In this document: piece by piece, positions 47,696-58,226 of the stretch | Layout: the number at the start of each line of letters is the position of its first letter | How positions within the stretch are numbered: position 1 is the first letter of the stretch | DNA from: Taxillus chinensis | Taxonomy: Eukaryota; Streptophyta; Magnoliopsida; Santalales; Loranthaceae | Assembly (NCBI GenBank): GCA_023512835.1 | Contig: CM042088.1 | Span: 12,888,078 to 12,952,077 of the forward strand | Direction of reading: 5' to 3' | Length of the DNA: 64,000 bases | Position numbers and translations under genes: made by a program | The notes under the pieces: model-generated | Database searches by the model: none | Told to the model about the DNA's origin: nothing | The model's input: only the letters and a program-made list of their open reading frames with translations

Positions 47696-47720
47696 GCGCT
47701 GGTTGGGAGGCAACCCAATG
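47696..47720 (+). promoter_or_regulatory. Post-pol motif with small hairpin
   Basis: AAAGCGCTGGTTGGGAGGCA followed by ACCCAAT lies 67 bases after the pol stop; GGTTG and CAACC pair around GGAGG. I recall near-identical sequences after pol in other Athila/Tat-type plant elements, so it is probably functional (for example splice or RNA structure), but its role is not known to me. Confidence 0.55.
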
Positions 47721-47839
47721 TTTATTGCTATGTTTTATTTTATGTTATTTTCTTTTATTTATTTTATTCAATAAATTTGTTTGCAAGCTAACCATTGTGC
47801 AGGAGACTGTGCTTCTTTCTTAACTAACCATTTGCAGGA

Positions 47840-48383
47840 TGAGCAAATTATTGGGTCCTGAACTAGTGGAATTATTTTTAAAGTCAAAGTCAAGGAGCAA
47901 GGAGCACGTGAAGCCCAAAAGTGCTTGAAGATGGGCTCAAACAATTCACGTGCAAGACTTAAAGATGGTCTATAATGCACAAGCAACTAAGCGGAGAAAT
48001 TTGGGTCAGTTTGGGCCTGAACGTGAATTTGCACGTGAATTGCCCAATTCACGTGCACCTCCTTTTGAGCTGTAACTTTCTGGAATGGTAGATGAAGACC
48101 ATGTGAATCACGTTTACTCTTGCACGCAAATTGCTAGTTGTCATATGGAGGCTCAAAAATCCAAACTACCGATTTTAACCCTCCTAGAAGCTTCAAACAA
48201 TTCACGTGCAGAAGGGACTATTGCTTACCAGCTCAAGGGGGACCCACCACAAAAGTTTGGGACGATTCTGACCTGCACGCCAATTCAACCAATTCACGTG
48301 CAAGGGCTATTTTGGTCAGAACACTCTGAAAATTTAGGGGCACGTGTATCACGCCAATTGGAGCATCTTTCCTTCTACACGCT
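47840..48383 (+). promoter_or_regulatory. Internal promoter-like G-box region of element C
   Basis: At least seven GCACGTGAA/TTCACGTGC words occur here, including the pair GCACGTGAATTGCCCAATTC followed by ACGTGC (about 48032-48057), and the last one is GGGCACGTGTATCACGCC (48340-48357). With element E removed, the TATA box at 55736-55743 would sit roughly 30-40 bases after that last G-box, and the ATG of the next frame about 130 bases after the TATA box. The layout resembles the U3 of the element's own LTR. Confidence 0.6.
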
Positions 48384-50106
48384 GTGAGGAAACTCCCTGC
48401 GGATGAGTTTGTATGGTGTTGGCGAATGGGCAGTGGAATGTTAAACGTGTAGTAGTGTTTTGTTTGTGAGTTGTTCCTTGTAGTGGTGTTTATGATGTGA
48501 GTTGGTCTGTGACCTATGTGATTTGTAAAACGTACATGTTGGGGATGGGCGTATATGTCGTACACCGTCGTGACATGTGAATACTTGTGACAGGTGTTAG
48601 GTGAGGAGAACAAGGATTGTTTGTGAGTTTAGAATATGTGTTTCCCTATCATGCTGTGTTGTATTGGGTCTGTGGGTACGCGCCTTCATGTGTGTTATTG
48701 TGTGATATCTTCAGTCGCGGGTATGTGAATGGTTGTGGGCGATGTGCATCAGCATGTGCATTATGGAAAGTGTATTGTCTTTTTGAGGACGACACGTCCT
48801 ATGGAGGAAATATGGGAACGGGAATCCATGATGCGTGAGCAACACCCAGAGTTGTTCGAGGACGAACAATCTTAAGAGGGGGAGGTGGCTATAGTGATGT
48901 GTTTTCTTGTGGTTCATGCTTTGGTGTATTTGTATTTCTACTTGTAAACTGGTATTTTTTATTGAGATGTGTTTTGAGATTGCAAAATGTGTTTGAGATG
49001 TCCTGTTATGTTGTGTGATCCATCTGGGCGTTGTGGCTCGCTGTCTTGCAAATGGGCCGCATGTCTTTGTTTTCCTTGCATGTTGTTTCTTTTCGAGGAC
49101 GAAAAGTCTTAAGGGGGAGAGGATGTAATGACCCGTGTTTTGGGTAGAACAAGCTGGAACGAAGATGAACAATACCCTGGGTGAACGCTTGGGTCGAAAG
49201 GTGGAAGACCCGAAGATTTGGGTCGTAGGGTCGAAGACCGAGGGTCGAAGACCAAGGGTCGAAGTTCAAAGGTTTGAGGGTCGAAAGTTAGATCTTCGAG
49301 ACAGATCTTTGAGGCCGCGTTTCCAGCGAGTCTTCGAAGGAGTGTTTCTACGAGTCTTTGTGGCTTGGTTGTTAGAGAGTGTAATGAACTCAAGTGAGAA
49401 CAAGAGAGGCCTAAGGAAGCCCAGGACTGTTTTTGAAACCCGGTGGCCGTGGAAGCCCGGACGTTTTGTGAAACCCGGTGGCCGTGGAAGCCCGGGACTG
49501 TTTTGTGAAACCCGGTGGTCGTGGAAGCCTGGGATTGCTCTTGGAAACCCGGTGGCCGTGGAAGCCCGGGACTGTTCATGTGCTAGCTTGTGTGGTCGTG
49601 GAAATAATTGTATTTGCTGATATAGCTTGCCATTATATTTGTTGAAATAATTGTATCACGACACTACACTTGTACACATGGCATGTAGATGCTAGGAGCA
49701 TGGGATGGGTTGGGGAGACATGATCCCTACCGAGCCGTGGTTGCTCACCCCTCCTACCGTGTTTGGTTTTTCTACAGGGACCTACGGGCGTTAGGCGGGA
49801 ACACCCAAGTTGGAGGCGGTTGTTTTGTGGCTTTGTTTATTATTATTTGAGTTTCGTTGTTTTTGTGTGAGCTTTGTAACCCCAAGTGGGAGGATATTGT
49901 AATGAGGAGTTTTATGTAATAAAAGCATGTTTGGGCACTCTTGTATGTTTGGACTTAATAAAAATATGGTTTCGTCTCTCTAAATATAAAATGTGAAGTG
50001 TATGGTATCCTGTGTGAGCATGTTGTATTCTATCCCCTTTATCCAAACTCGGGTAAAGGGAAGGTCACGTTCCGGTCTCCTCGGGCTGGAAATCCGGGGC
50101 GTGACA
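48383..50106 (+). repeat. 5' LTR of element E, extended type (1724 bp)
   Basis: Begins TGTGAGGAAACTCCCTGCGG. At about 48795-48875 it holds an integrase C-terminus (WERESMMREQHPELFEDEQS, then stop), then a hairpin CTTTTCGAGGACGAAAAG (49089-49106) and tract AAGGGGGAGAGGA, and from 49124 an ancestral-type LTR (TGTAATGACCCG...GGGGCGTGACA). A GGGTCGAAG repeat block (49180-49290) and four ~36-bp GAAACCCGGTGGCCGTGGAA units (49435-49580) follow. Confidence 0.88.
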
Positions 50107-51416
50107 ATATGGTATCAGAGCATGGTCTAGTTGGCCTAGGGTAGTGGGCGGACTTGGTTATCTTGAGTCCTTTGGAGGGGCCTGGAGGGACGTGCCTGAT
50201 CAACATGGTCCTCTTGGAGCCTCTAAGGTGTACTTGGGGTAGTCCAGTCTTGTGGTAGGATTTGCATACATTGGCATTAAGGCACTAGTTGCATTTGTTG
50301 TTTATGTATGAATGTATGGATAACTGTGGGAATGTTTTAAATGAAAAAAAAAAATTTAATTGTGCAACTCGATATATTGTGACAACTTAAGCATGACTAC
50401 AAAAAAAAAATATGTGGTATGGAATTTGTGTACTAGTGGACTTGTGCAATGTGAACGAACTACATAGAGATAATACTGTTGATATTATGAAAATGACTAG
50501 GTGAGATATGTGAATGCTTAAGTGTGTGCCTTTGTATGGTATTGTGTGGAATAAGCAATGTGGTGTTCAAAACGATGAGATAATCACTTGAGTATAAATG
50601 ATATGTGCAATGTGAAGGTGTGAACTTGTATAGTCGTTGAAATGTGAATCTGCGAATATGTGTGGTGATAATGTGTTTTGAGATTAGTTATAGCTCCAAA
50701 CGCCTAGTCGGTAATGGTATTAAGAGCGTTGAGTGTTAACCTGGGAGCGCTACCTCCTCGTGTACCTAGCCTCTGAAAAAAATTATGACTTGTACGACGA
50801 AGAGCCCGCCACCCAGGCCGGGCAAGTGGCGAGCCGCAGGCGTAAGTAATAATCTTCACATGGCAGAGATTGGCATTTTAACCCCGATTATTCCAGAATT
50901 GAGGGATGAGATTCGATAACCGATTAAGAGCGAGGCACGCCGAGGGCGGTTAACCCACATCATTTGGAGGAGCTCGGATGAAGATCAATCGAAGCATTGT
51001 TGTCCTGATCGCGAGAAAGGACCCCAAGAGGCGACGAGGGCAATCGGAAGATGGCCACAAGTTTCGAGACGGGGGTCAATCCCCCAACAAATCAATTTGA
51101 GACCAATTGCTTAAAGGGTTGTTCTTGCTTGTGGACAATCGGGACATTGGAAAAGAGTGTAGCAGAAGAGCGATATCGGTGTTGCATCCGTGGAAAAGTA
51201 GGACATCTCCAGAAGATAGTGATTGGTTGAGTCTCGTCTTGACTTAGGTGAGGATGGGTGGACCTTTGATTGTTGAGTTTCTAGCAATTAAATTAAGACA
51301 CTTGTAATAGAGGGGTATTCTCGTTGGTTGGGCTCCTGAGCCACGGTTGCCGTTTGGTGAAGCTTAGGAGATCGTTTGAGTTAGCATTATTAATAGACGT
51401 GGTTGGTGACTTGTAA

Positions 51417-51459
<43 letters not shown>

Positions 51460-54053
51460 ATAATAAGAAAAATGAACATTTATATTTATGACACTAGAAG
51501 GATAATAAGTAACTGATAGATATGTGAGTGTTGGTTTTTTATGGGAGTGGTATTCAATTTTGACAATCGTGGATAATTAAAGTAATCAAACCTTGTAGGC
51601 TACCTTTTTGCTAGCTAGTAGAGCTTGAGGCGTGAGGTGATGGCTTGTGGGTAACATGTGACCCCTCCTTGGCAACCTTGAATAGTAGAGATATGTTCTT
51701 ATGTGGATAAAGGTATGTGTGGAGTACTACTTGAAAGGGATATTCCTATGGTTACCTTTCCAAGCGTTGTGGTTGAGGGTGGAAAACGCAGCTAGTATAG
51801 CCTGCTCTTAGAGTCCTTGAAGTGTTATCTTGTTGGCTAGAGTGGTCGTTGCAAGTTTTGGTTAGTAACTATATAAGTGTTCTAGGTTCTCAGATGGTCA
51901 AGCAGTGGCCATTTGTTATGTTTGTGGTGTGTGAAAGACCTTGAGTAATGTTCCTAGAATATGTTGTGAAATGGGTATGCACATGTATAAAATGTGAATT
52001 GTTCTGGAGCTCAGCTATCGGCTGTGAGTGGGTTTCAAGGGTCGTGCCCGGTGCATCCAATTGGTAACAAGAGGTAAGCAAGTTAGATTTGGCAGGCCTC
52101 ATTCGGGCTTTTTACCCACATCTGGAAAACATTTCTCTAGGGACTAAGGGTGTGCTTTTGCATGGTAGGGCCATTCCTTTGGTCTGTATCTTATGGGAAG
52201 TGGGTTTAAAGGAGAGGAGAAGGTTTAAAACTGGTACGTTCTACTCGTCAGGTGTCTTGTGTTTCGTTGTATGTGTTGAGAATGTGCAGAAAATGTAGCA
52301 TTGTCTTGTTGTATGTGTTGCATAAGTGGTAAAGGTATATAGTGGAATTGCTACGTGTGGGTGTTGCGACACATATGCGTAGAGAAGGATGAGGCATGTC
52401 GTATTGGTATAGTAACTGTGGTGTGAGGATGAGGAAGAGTGTTAGAGGTGATGTTGTTTATGTTATTCCTTGTCCTGGTGTTACTAAAATGTTGGTAAGT
52501 TGGGAAAGAAAAAGAGTTGTTTCATTTCCCGAGTTGAGTCGGTTGTGACAGTTTTTGCTAGGACGGGGTATTAGTCTTACTCCTTGGGGAGAGATTTATG
52601 TCGGGCGGATATCCAAAGGCGTATGAATTAGAGCGGTGGTGGTAGGCGAATGACCTACATATGTCCTCCTTGAAAACTTTTCATGTACAGTATCACGCGA
52701 TAAGGGAGATGGTTCACGCTATCAAGGTGTTGGTGTGTTTGGGTGCTACATGAAAGTCCCGAATCAGGCGTTTGCATGTCTTGTTTCCTGTGCCTACCCG
52801 GAGGAATGGCAGTGATCACATTTAGCTAAGGCTAGAGCCTGTGTATTTCTTGGTCAGTTTGAGTGTTTTATTGGTGTGTTGAGATAGAACGTGACGGTTG
52901 GTATAGCGGGGTTAGTGGGCCATGAGGTGGAGTATGTCCTGGAGGCTAAGGATTCCCTTGTGACCTGGTGAGTGGTGACACCGCGGATTCCGTTATTGTC
53001 ATGTTGCAGGTAGGAGAGAGTTTTCCAGGGTGGAGAGAACTACATTGTTGGCAACTACCCAGCGTCAAAGGATTCTTATCGCATGGAATGTCTGCCGACT
53101 GAGTAAGGCGTTATCACTTGGGTTGTAACATAAGCCTCAGTTAGTGAAGGCTGTGTGGGACCTTGGTGGATCCTTATTTGACCGTAGTCAGAGAGGTGTT
53201 ATTTGTGTGACGTTCTGGTTCATGGGATTCTTTAGTAGATTCTCAACGTTGGTGACTGGTGTTAGCCCAATAGTCGTTTTTTTTGGTCTTGCCGTGATTG
53301 AGTATGGTACTACGTTTGTTGTTTTGAGTTACTCCTTGGACTCCGTTGGGCGTCTTATTGACTATGACCGAATTGGTGGAGGGCAAACTTCATCCTGATG
53401 TAGTTGTGTCCTGGATTGTAAGTCATCTTGAGTTCCCTTTGGCATTGGTTGGGTTCTGTTGTTGCGTGTATCGCTATAGCGTGAGGCGGTTTTAGCAATG
53501 ATGATGGTGCTGCTGGGGTGATCTCCATGTGTGGGAATGCGATTGTGGTTTGCATAATGCTTTTCTCTTGTTTGTTTGTGTTTCCTTGTGACCTCTTTGT
53601 GTTTGCTGTCAGGGTAAGGTCTACATATGGAGTGTGGCTGCGTTGTAAATTGTTGGTGTCCGTTGACATCAAATCTCAGTGGTGTCATTGTTGGGTATTC
53701 TATATTGTGGAGTGTTGGTCTTATTGTGACACGAGTAGGCGTCTAACGCCGAGTACCCTTCTATGTCGATGCAGTGACTTCTCGTTCAATCATATGAATT
53801 CTAGCGAATGGATGCTTCACGCATAGGCTTATGGTGTTGGCCTTGTTCGGTTGTCGGGGTCTTAACGAATCTGTGGGAGGTTTCTCAACCTCACTGTTGT
53901 CAGACTTGCTTACATGAGTTGTTGTCAGCACGCTAATTGGCCAAGCTCTAGTTCTTGTTGTGCTCATGGGTGTTATGTGTTGCTTTGATCTTCTCGTGAT
54001 GTTTACTACTTGATTTCTCTTTTCGGGGACGAAAAGTCCAAAGGTCGGAAGGT
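50107..54053 (+). other. Internal region of element E, non-coding
   Basis: The primer site TGGTATCAGAGC (50110-50121) is intact. After it I find no long frame. A possible zinc-knuckle remnant (YRCCIRGKVGHLQ, about 51175-51215) is the only gag-like trace, and an AT microsatellite lies at 51419-51455. The right end has a hairpin CTTTTCG-GGGA-CGAAAAG (54019-54036) and a purine-rich tract AAAGGTCGGAAGGT (54040-54053) directly before the LTR, in the plus-strand primer position. Confidence 0.75.
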
Positions 54054-55731
54054 TGTGAGGAAACTCCCTGTGGATGAGTTTGTATGGTGTTGGCGAATGG
54101 GCAGTGGAATGTTAAACGTGTAGTAGTGTTTTGTTTGTGAGTTGTTCCTTGTAGTGGTGTTTATGATGTGAGTTGGTCTGTGACCTATGTGATTTGTAAA
54201 ACGTACATGTTGGGGATGGGCGTATATGTCGTACACCGTCGTGACATGTGAATACTTGTGACAGTTGTTAGGTGAGGAGAACAAGGATTGTTTGTGAGTT
54301 TAGAATATGTGTTTCCCTATCATGCTGTGTTGTATTGGGTTTGTGGGTACGCGCCTTCATGTGTGTTATTGTGTGATATCTTCAGTCGCGGGTATGTGAA
54401 TGGTTGTGGGCGATGTGCATCAGCATGTGCATTATGGAAAGTGTATTGTCTTTTTGAGGACGACACGTCCTATGGAGGAAATATGGGAACGCGAATCCAT
54501 GATGCGTGAGCAACACCCAGAGTTGTTCGAGGACGAACAATCTTAAGGGGGGGAGGTGGCTATAGTGATGTGTTTTCTTGTGATTCATGCTTTTGTGTAT
54601 TTGTATTTCTACTTGTAAACTGGTATTTTTTATTGAGATGTGTTTTGAGATTGCAAAATGTGTTTGAGATGTCCTGTTATGTTGTGTGATCCATCTGGGC
54701 GTTGTGGCTCGCTGTCTTGCAAATGGGCCGCATGTCTTTGTTTTCCTTGCATGTTGTTTCTTTTCGAGGACGAAAAGTCTTAAGGGGGAGAGGATGTAAT
54801 GACCCGTGTTTTGGGTAGAATAAGCTGGAACGAAGATGAACAATACCCTGGGCGAACGCTTGGGTCGAAAGGTGGAAGACCCGAAGATTTGGGTCGTAGG
54901 GTCGAAGACCGAGGGTCGAAGTTCAAAGGTTTGAGGGTCGAAAGTTAGATCTTCGAGACAGATCTTTGAGGCCGCGTTTCCAGCGAGTCTTCGAAGAAGT
55001 GTTTCTACGAGTCTTTGTGGCTTGGTTGTTAAAGAGTGTAATGAACTCAAGTGAGAACAAGAGAGGCCTAAGGAAGCCCGGGACTGTTTTGTGAAACCCG
55101 GTGGCTGTGGAAGCCCGGGACTGTTTTGTGAAACCCGGTGGCTGTGGAAGCCCGGGACTGCTCTTGGAAACCCGGTGGCTGTGGAAGCCCGGGACTGTTC
55201 ATGTGCTAGCCTGTGTGGCTGTGGAAATAATTGTATTTGCTGATATAGCTTGCCATTATATTTGTTGAAATAATTGTATCACGACACTACACTTGTACAC
55301 ATGGCATGTAGATGCTAGGAGCATGGGATGGGTTGGGGAGACATGATCCCTACTGAGCTGTGGTTGCTCACCCCTCCTACTGTGTTTGGTTTTTCTACAG
55401 GGACCTACAGGCGTTAGGCGGGAACACCCAAGTTGGAGGCAGTTCTGTTTTGTGGCTTTGTTTATTATTATTTGAGTTTCGCTGTTTTTGTGTGAGCTTT
55501 GTAACCCCAGTGGGAGGATATTGTAATGAGGAGTTTTATGTAATAAAAGCATGTTTGGGCACTCTTGTATGTTTGGACTTAATAAAAATATGGTTTCTGT
55601 CTCTCTAAATATAAAATGTGAAGTGTATGGTATCCTGTGTGAGCATGTTGTATTCTATCCCCTTTATCCAAACTCGGGTAAAGGGAAGGTCACGTTCCGG
55701 TCTCCTCGGGCTGGAAATCCGGGGCGTGACA
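54054..55731 (+). repeat. 3' LTR of element E, extended type (1678 bp)
   Basis: Same composition as 48383-50106, with the embedded ancestral-type LTR start at 54795, embedded hairpin 54760-54777 and tract 54782-54794. It lacks one GACCAAGGGTCGAAG unit, and in the ~36-bp repeats each GGCCGTGG of the 5' copy reads GGCTGTGG. Confidence 0.88.
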
Positions 55732-55867
55732 ACGCTATATAAAGAGAGGCCATCTTCAAAGGATTCCACACCAAAATCACTCCAGATCTGAGTATTAGAG
55801 AAACTCTGCTCTTTTGCTCTCTTGCTCTTCAGTTTTCTGCTCTTTGCTCTTTATTTTCATTCCAAAG
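55732..55867 (+). promoter_or_regulatory. TATA box and leader of the element C downstream ORFs
   Basis: CTATATAAAGAGAGG (55735-55749) is a strong plant TATA box, followed by a CT-rich leader (CTCTGCTCTTTTGCTCTCTT) to the ATG at 55868. Its upstream half is now 7.3 kb away because element E inserted at its edge. Confidence 0.6.
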
Positions 55868-57271
55868 ATGGTGCGCACAAGGAGGACTGGCCAGGAGGAG
55901 GTGCACTCACCTAGTGCTGATAGCCAACCTGAAGAGGAGATCCTCTTGGGGCATGCTCTTGATATGCAGGCTTTGGAGGCTTCAGAGCTGGGCTGGGCTA
56001 GAGAGGTGGCTCTTAAAATTCAAAATCTGGGATTACAAAGGTTAGTATCTGCCCAGCCAGCTATTTCCTATTCTGCCCTACAAGAATTTTATGCATCTGT
56101 CTCTATGAGTGAGGATGAACTGATAGGGGTCGTGCAAGGGGTTTATATCAGAATTACCCCTAAAATTATTAGACATTGCTTTAACCTCCCTGCACCCAGT
56201 GATAGCCTTCCTCAGCTAAGCCTAGGAGAATTTGGTACTGCATGCAACTATGCTAGATAATTTCAAAGTCGAAGGCAGTATACCAAGAATGGTTTTGTTG
56301 GAAGATTTAGATGCTTAGCCTACCTGGTAGGAAAATGCTTATAAATTCAGACCAGTGGGATAGATAGTGTGCCTAAGCCACACCTAGAGTTGATGTATAG
56401 CATTGATCATATGCTAAATGTGGATTGGGCCACTACCATTTTTAAATGGTGGAAGAAAAACTCATCAAAGCAGATAAATGGCAGATTTTTGTGTTTGATA
56501 TTTCAAAGCATGCCTGCTTTGCATTTTTCCTCCATGGATAGCATCACTTTTCCTTCTCACTGGGTGTTAAGAGTATTGCATGCTGAAGGGGGTTTGGGGA
56601 TTAGTACCAGAGGTCATTGGGCAACCAAGGTTCCTCCTCCATCACAGCCCGCTAGGCACAGTGTTCATGTGGAGTGATCCACTGACTTTGCAAGGGAGAC
56701 CTCTCCTCATGTGGATCAAAGGAAGCAGACTCTATACAGACTTACTGCCATGTACATGCAGTTCAATGTACACAAAGAAGATATTTTCAATTTCTTTCAA
56801 GGCATTCGTGGGCAGGTGGTGAGCGAAGTGGAGGTCATTAATTGGGCAGTCACTAATGGGCACATCACTAGTGCCCAATTTGAAGAATTAATGGCCCTCA
56901 TCTCTGGAGACCAACAAGCTACTTCACAACCTAGAACCAGAGCATGGGAGGCCCCAGACGTAGTTGCTCATGCATCTCCTAGAGCATGGGAGGCCCCAGA
57001 AGCTCCTCCTGCTGCATCTACCGAAGCTTGGAGGCAAGAAACACAGCAGCTCAGGGAGGCAAATGCCAGAACCCAGCGCGAGGTGGAAGCCCTGAGGAAG
57101 GACAACAAAGAAGTCAAAGGCCTCCTAGGCAAAATCTGGAAGGCCTTGAGCAAGAGGAAAGCATCAAAACGTTCTCATATAGTGGAGATATCTGATGAAG
57201 AACCCTCTCCATCCCCTGAAGTTTCTTATCCAGCTCCAGGCGGATCCACCTCAACCAGAATCTTCATTTAG
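55868..57271 (+). pseudogene. Plant-transposon-protein-like ORF of element C, broken
   Basis: ATG at 55868 opens MVRTRRTGQEEV; the frame contains SYSALQEFYASV and GVYIRITPKIIRHCFNLPA, which resemble the domain annotated as putative plant transposon protein in many plant genomes (from memory). TAA at 56258 and another near 56340 interrupt it; the rest continues in the same and shifted frames (PHLELMYSIDHMLN at 56369 on; QLYRLTAMYMQF-like to the end). The C-terminal part (57020-57170) is rich in Glu, Arg, Lys and Gln heptads (RQETQQLREANARTQREVEA) and looks like a coiled coil, then a basic and acidic stretch. It occupies the place where Athila relatives carry an envelope-like ORF. Confidence 0.65.
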
Positions 57272-57407
57272 GCCATCCTACTATCACCCAGAGGTGACAG
57301 AGCCAGCAACAGGGTATTCACCCTTTTAGCCTCAAGAGGAGACAGAGCCAGCCGAAGGGTATTCCCCCTTCCAGCCTTTTACTGATCCTACATATTCTCA
57401 GGCTCTT

Positions 57408-58226
57408 ATGCCTGTTACACATCCTGTCTCTTGGGGTACATACATGCCTGCTGAACCTAAAGACCTTCTTGGCCCTCCTATCCATTTAATAATTAATCCA
57501 GCCTTATCATCTGCTGAAAGTCAAGCAGCATTTGAAGACTTCATTAACTCTCAGGTGTTAAGGGCTCGCTTTGCAAGGGACATGGACCTCTTCACCTCGT
57601 TTGTCCTTCAAAGGATTTTAGGTGATGAATATCTATATTCAGATGAGGTGGACTTATTTTGCAGGACTATGCATTTTGTTGTGGAGGCTGAGCCTCATAA
57701 TTACCCACTGTCCCAGTATACCTTTATTATGCTGTGTGAGCTTTATGAGCAACCTTTGACTGAAAGTGTGTGGCGCCAGCGTATAAATGGTCAGAATGAA
57801 GGGCACCGCCCTTGGCATGGTATGCATGAGGTGCTGATTCCGGTGCACATTGACCGCCACAATGTATTGGTCCGTTTGAATCTGGATGTAGGACATGCCG
57901 TGCTATATGATCCAAGCCAAGGCGAAGGGTTTGCCAGACGGAAAAGACAATTAGTGCATGGGTTTATCAAACGAATCAAAGCGGCGATGATCAAAGAAGG
58001 CTTGTTGGCAGACAAGCTCCCTCTTATTCACTACAACGAAATGCAAATTCCCCAACAGCTTGACCAATTCAGCTGTGGGATCTTTGCTTGCTATTACATG
58101 ACGGCTATTCTGCAAGGGAAGGAAACTTGGGAAGTACGCGGCGAGACGTCGGTTGACTTTGTGCCTCAGGTGCGTCGAATGGTGGCCAATGTCATCTACT
58201 ATTACAGCTTGCCAACTGAGAGGTAA
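57408..58226 (+). CDS. Ulp1/C48-like cysteine protease ORF of element C
   Basis: An uninterrupted 272-residue frame. The C-terminal half has the Ulp1 (SUMO protease, C48) pattern: His151 in IDRHNVLVRL, Asp168 in AVLYDPS, Gln217 and Cys223 in QQLDQFSCGIFACYY. The His-Asp distance (17) and Gln-x5-Cys spacing equal those I know for yeast Ulp1. Trp after the His, usual in the family, is Asn here. The N-terminal part (residues 35-125) is helical and unrecognised. Upstream in the same frame lies a Pro/Thr/Glu-rich repeat (EPATGYSPF, EPAEGYSPF) with one stop, so it may once have been the C-terminus of a larger protein with the frame before it. Ulp1-like genes are known in plant MULE and CACTA elements; whether this protein acts on SUMO or a viral-type polyprotein is unknown. 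Confidence 0.75.
   Translation: MPVTHPVSWGTYMPAEPKDLLGPPIHLIINPALSSAESQAAFEDFINSQVLRARFARDMDLFTSFVLQRILGDEYLYSDEVDLFCRTMHFVVEAEPHNYPLSQYTFIMLCELYEQPLTESVWRQRINGQNEGHRPWHGMHEVLIPVHIDRHNVLVRLNLDVGHAVLYDPSQGEGFARRKRQLVHGFIKRIKAAMIKEGLLADKLPLIHYNEMQIPQQLDQFSCGIFACYYMTAILQGKETWEVRGETSVDFVPQVRRMVANVIYYYSLPTER

Larger units (their letters stand above)
48383..55731 (+). mobile_element. Element E: Tekay-like element with extended LTRs, no coding capacity
   Basis: Two long direct repeats (48383-50106 and 54054-55731) flank a 3.9-kb internal region. ACGCT is found at both edges (48379-48383 and 55732-55736), its last T overlapping the first LTR base, so the duplication is four or five bases. The primer site and 3' polypurine tract are in place. 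The LTR is unusual: it contains the end of pol and a complete ancestral-type LTR. No gag or pol frame survives inside, so it is either non-autonomous or very decayed. Confidence 0.85.

Noticed and set aside
53144..53398. 84-residue frame inside element E with hydrophobic stretches
   Set aside because: No similarity to gag, pol or envelope patterns that I can see, and no supporting start or neighbouring frame.
48383..55731. Two tandem Tekay-like elements sharing an LTR instead of one element E
   Set aside because: The repeated block starts at the same TGTGAGG on both sides, a purine tract precedes only the 3' copy, and ACGCT flanks the whole unit once.
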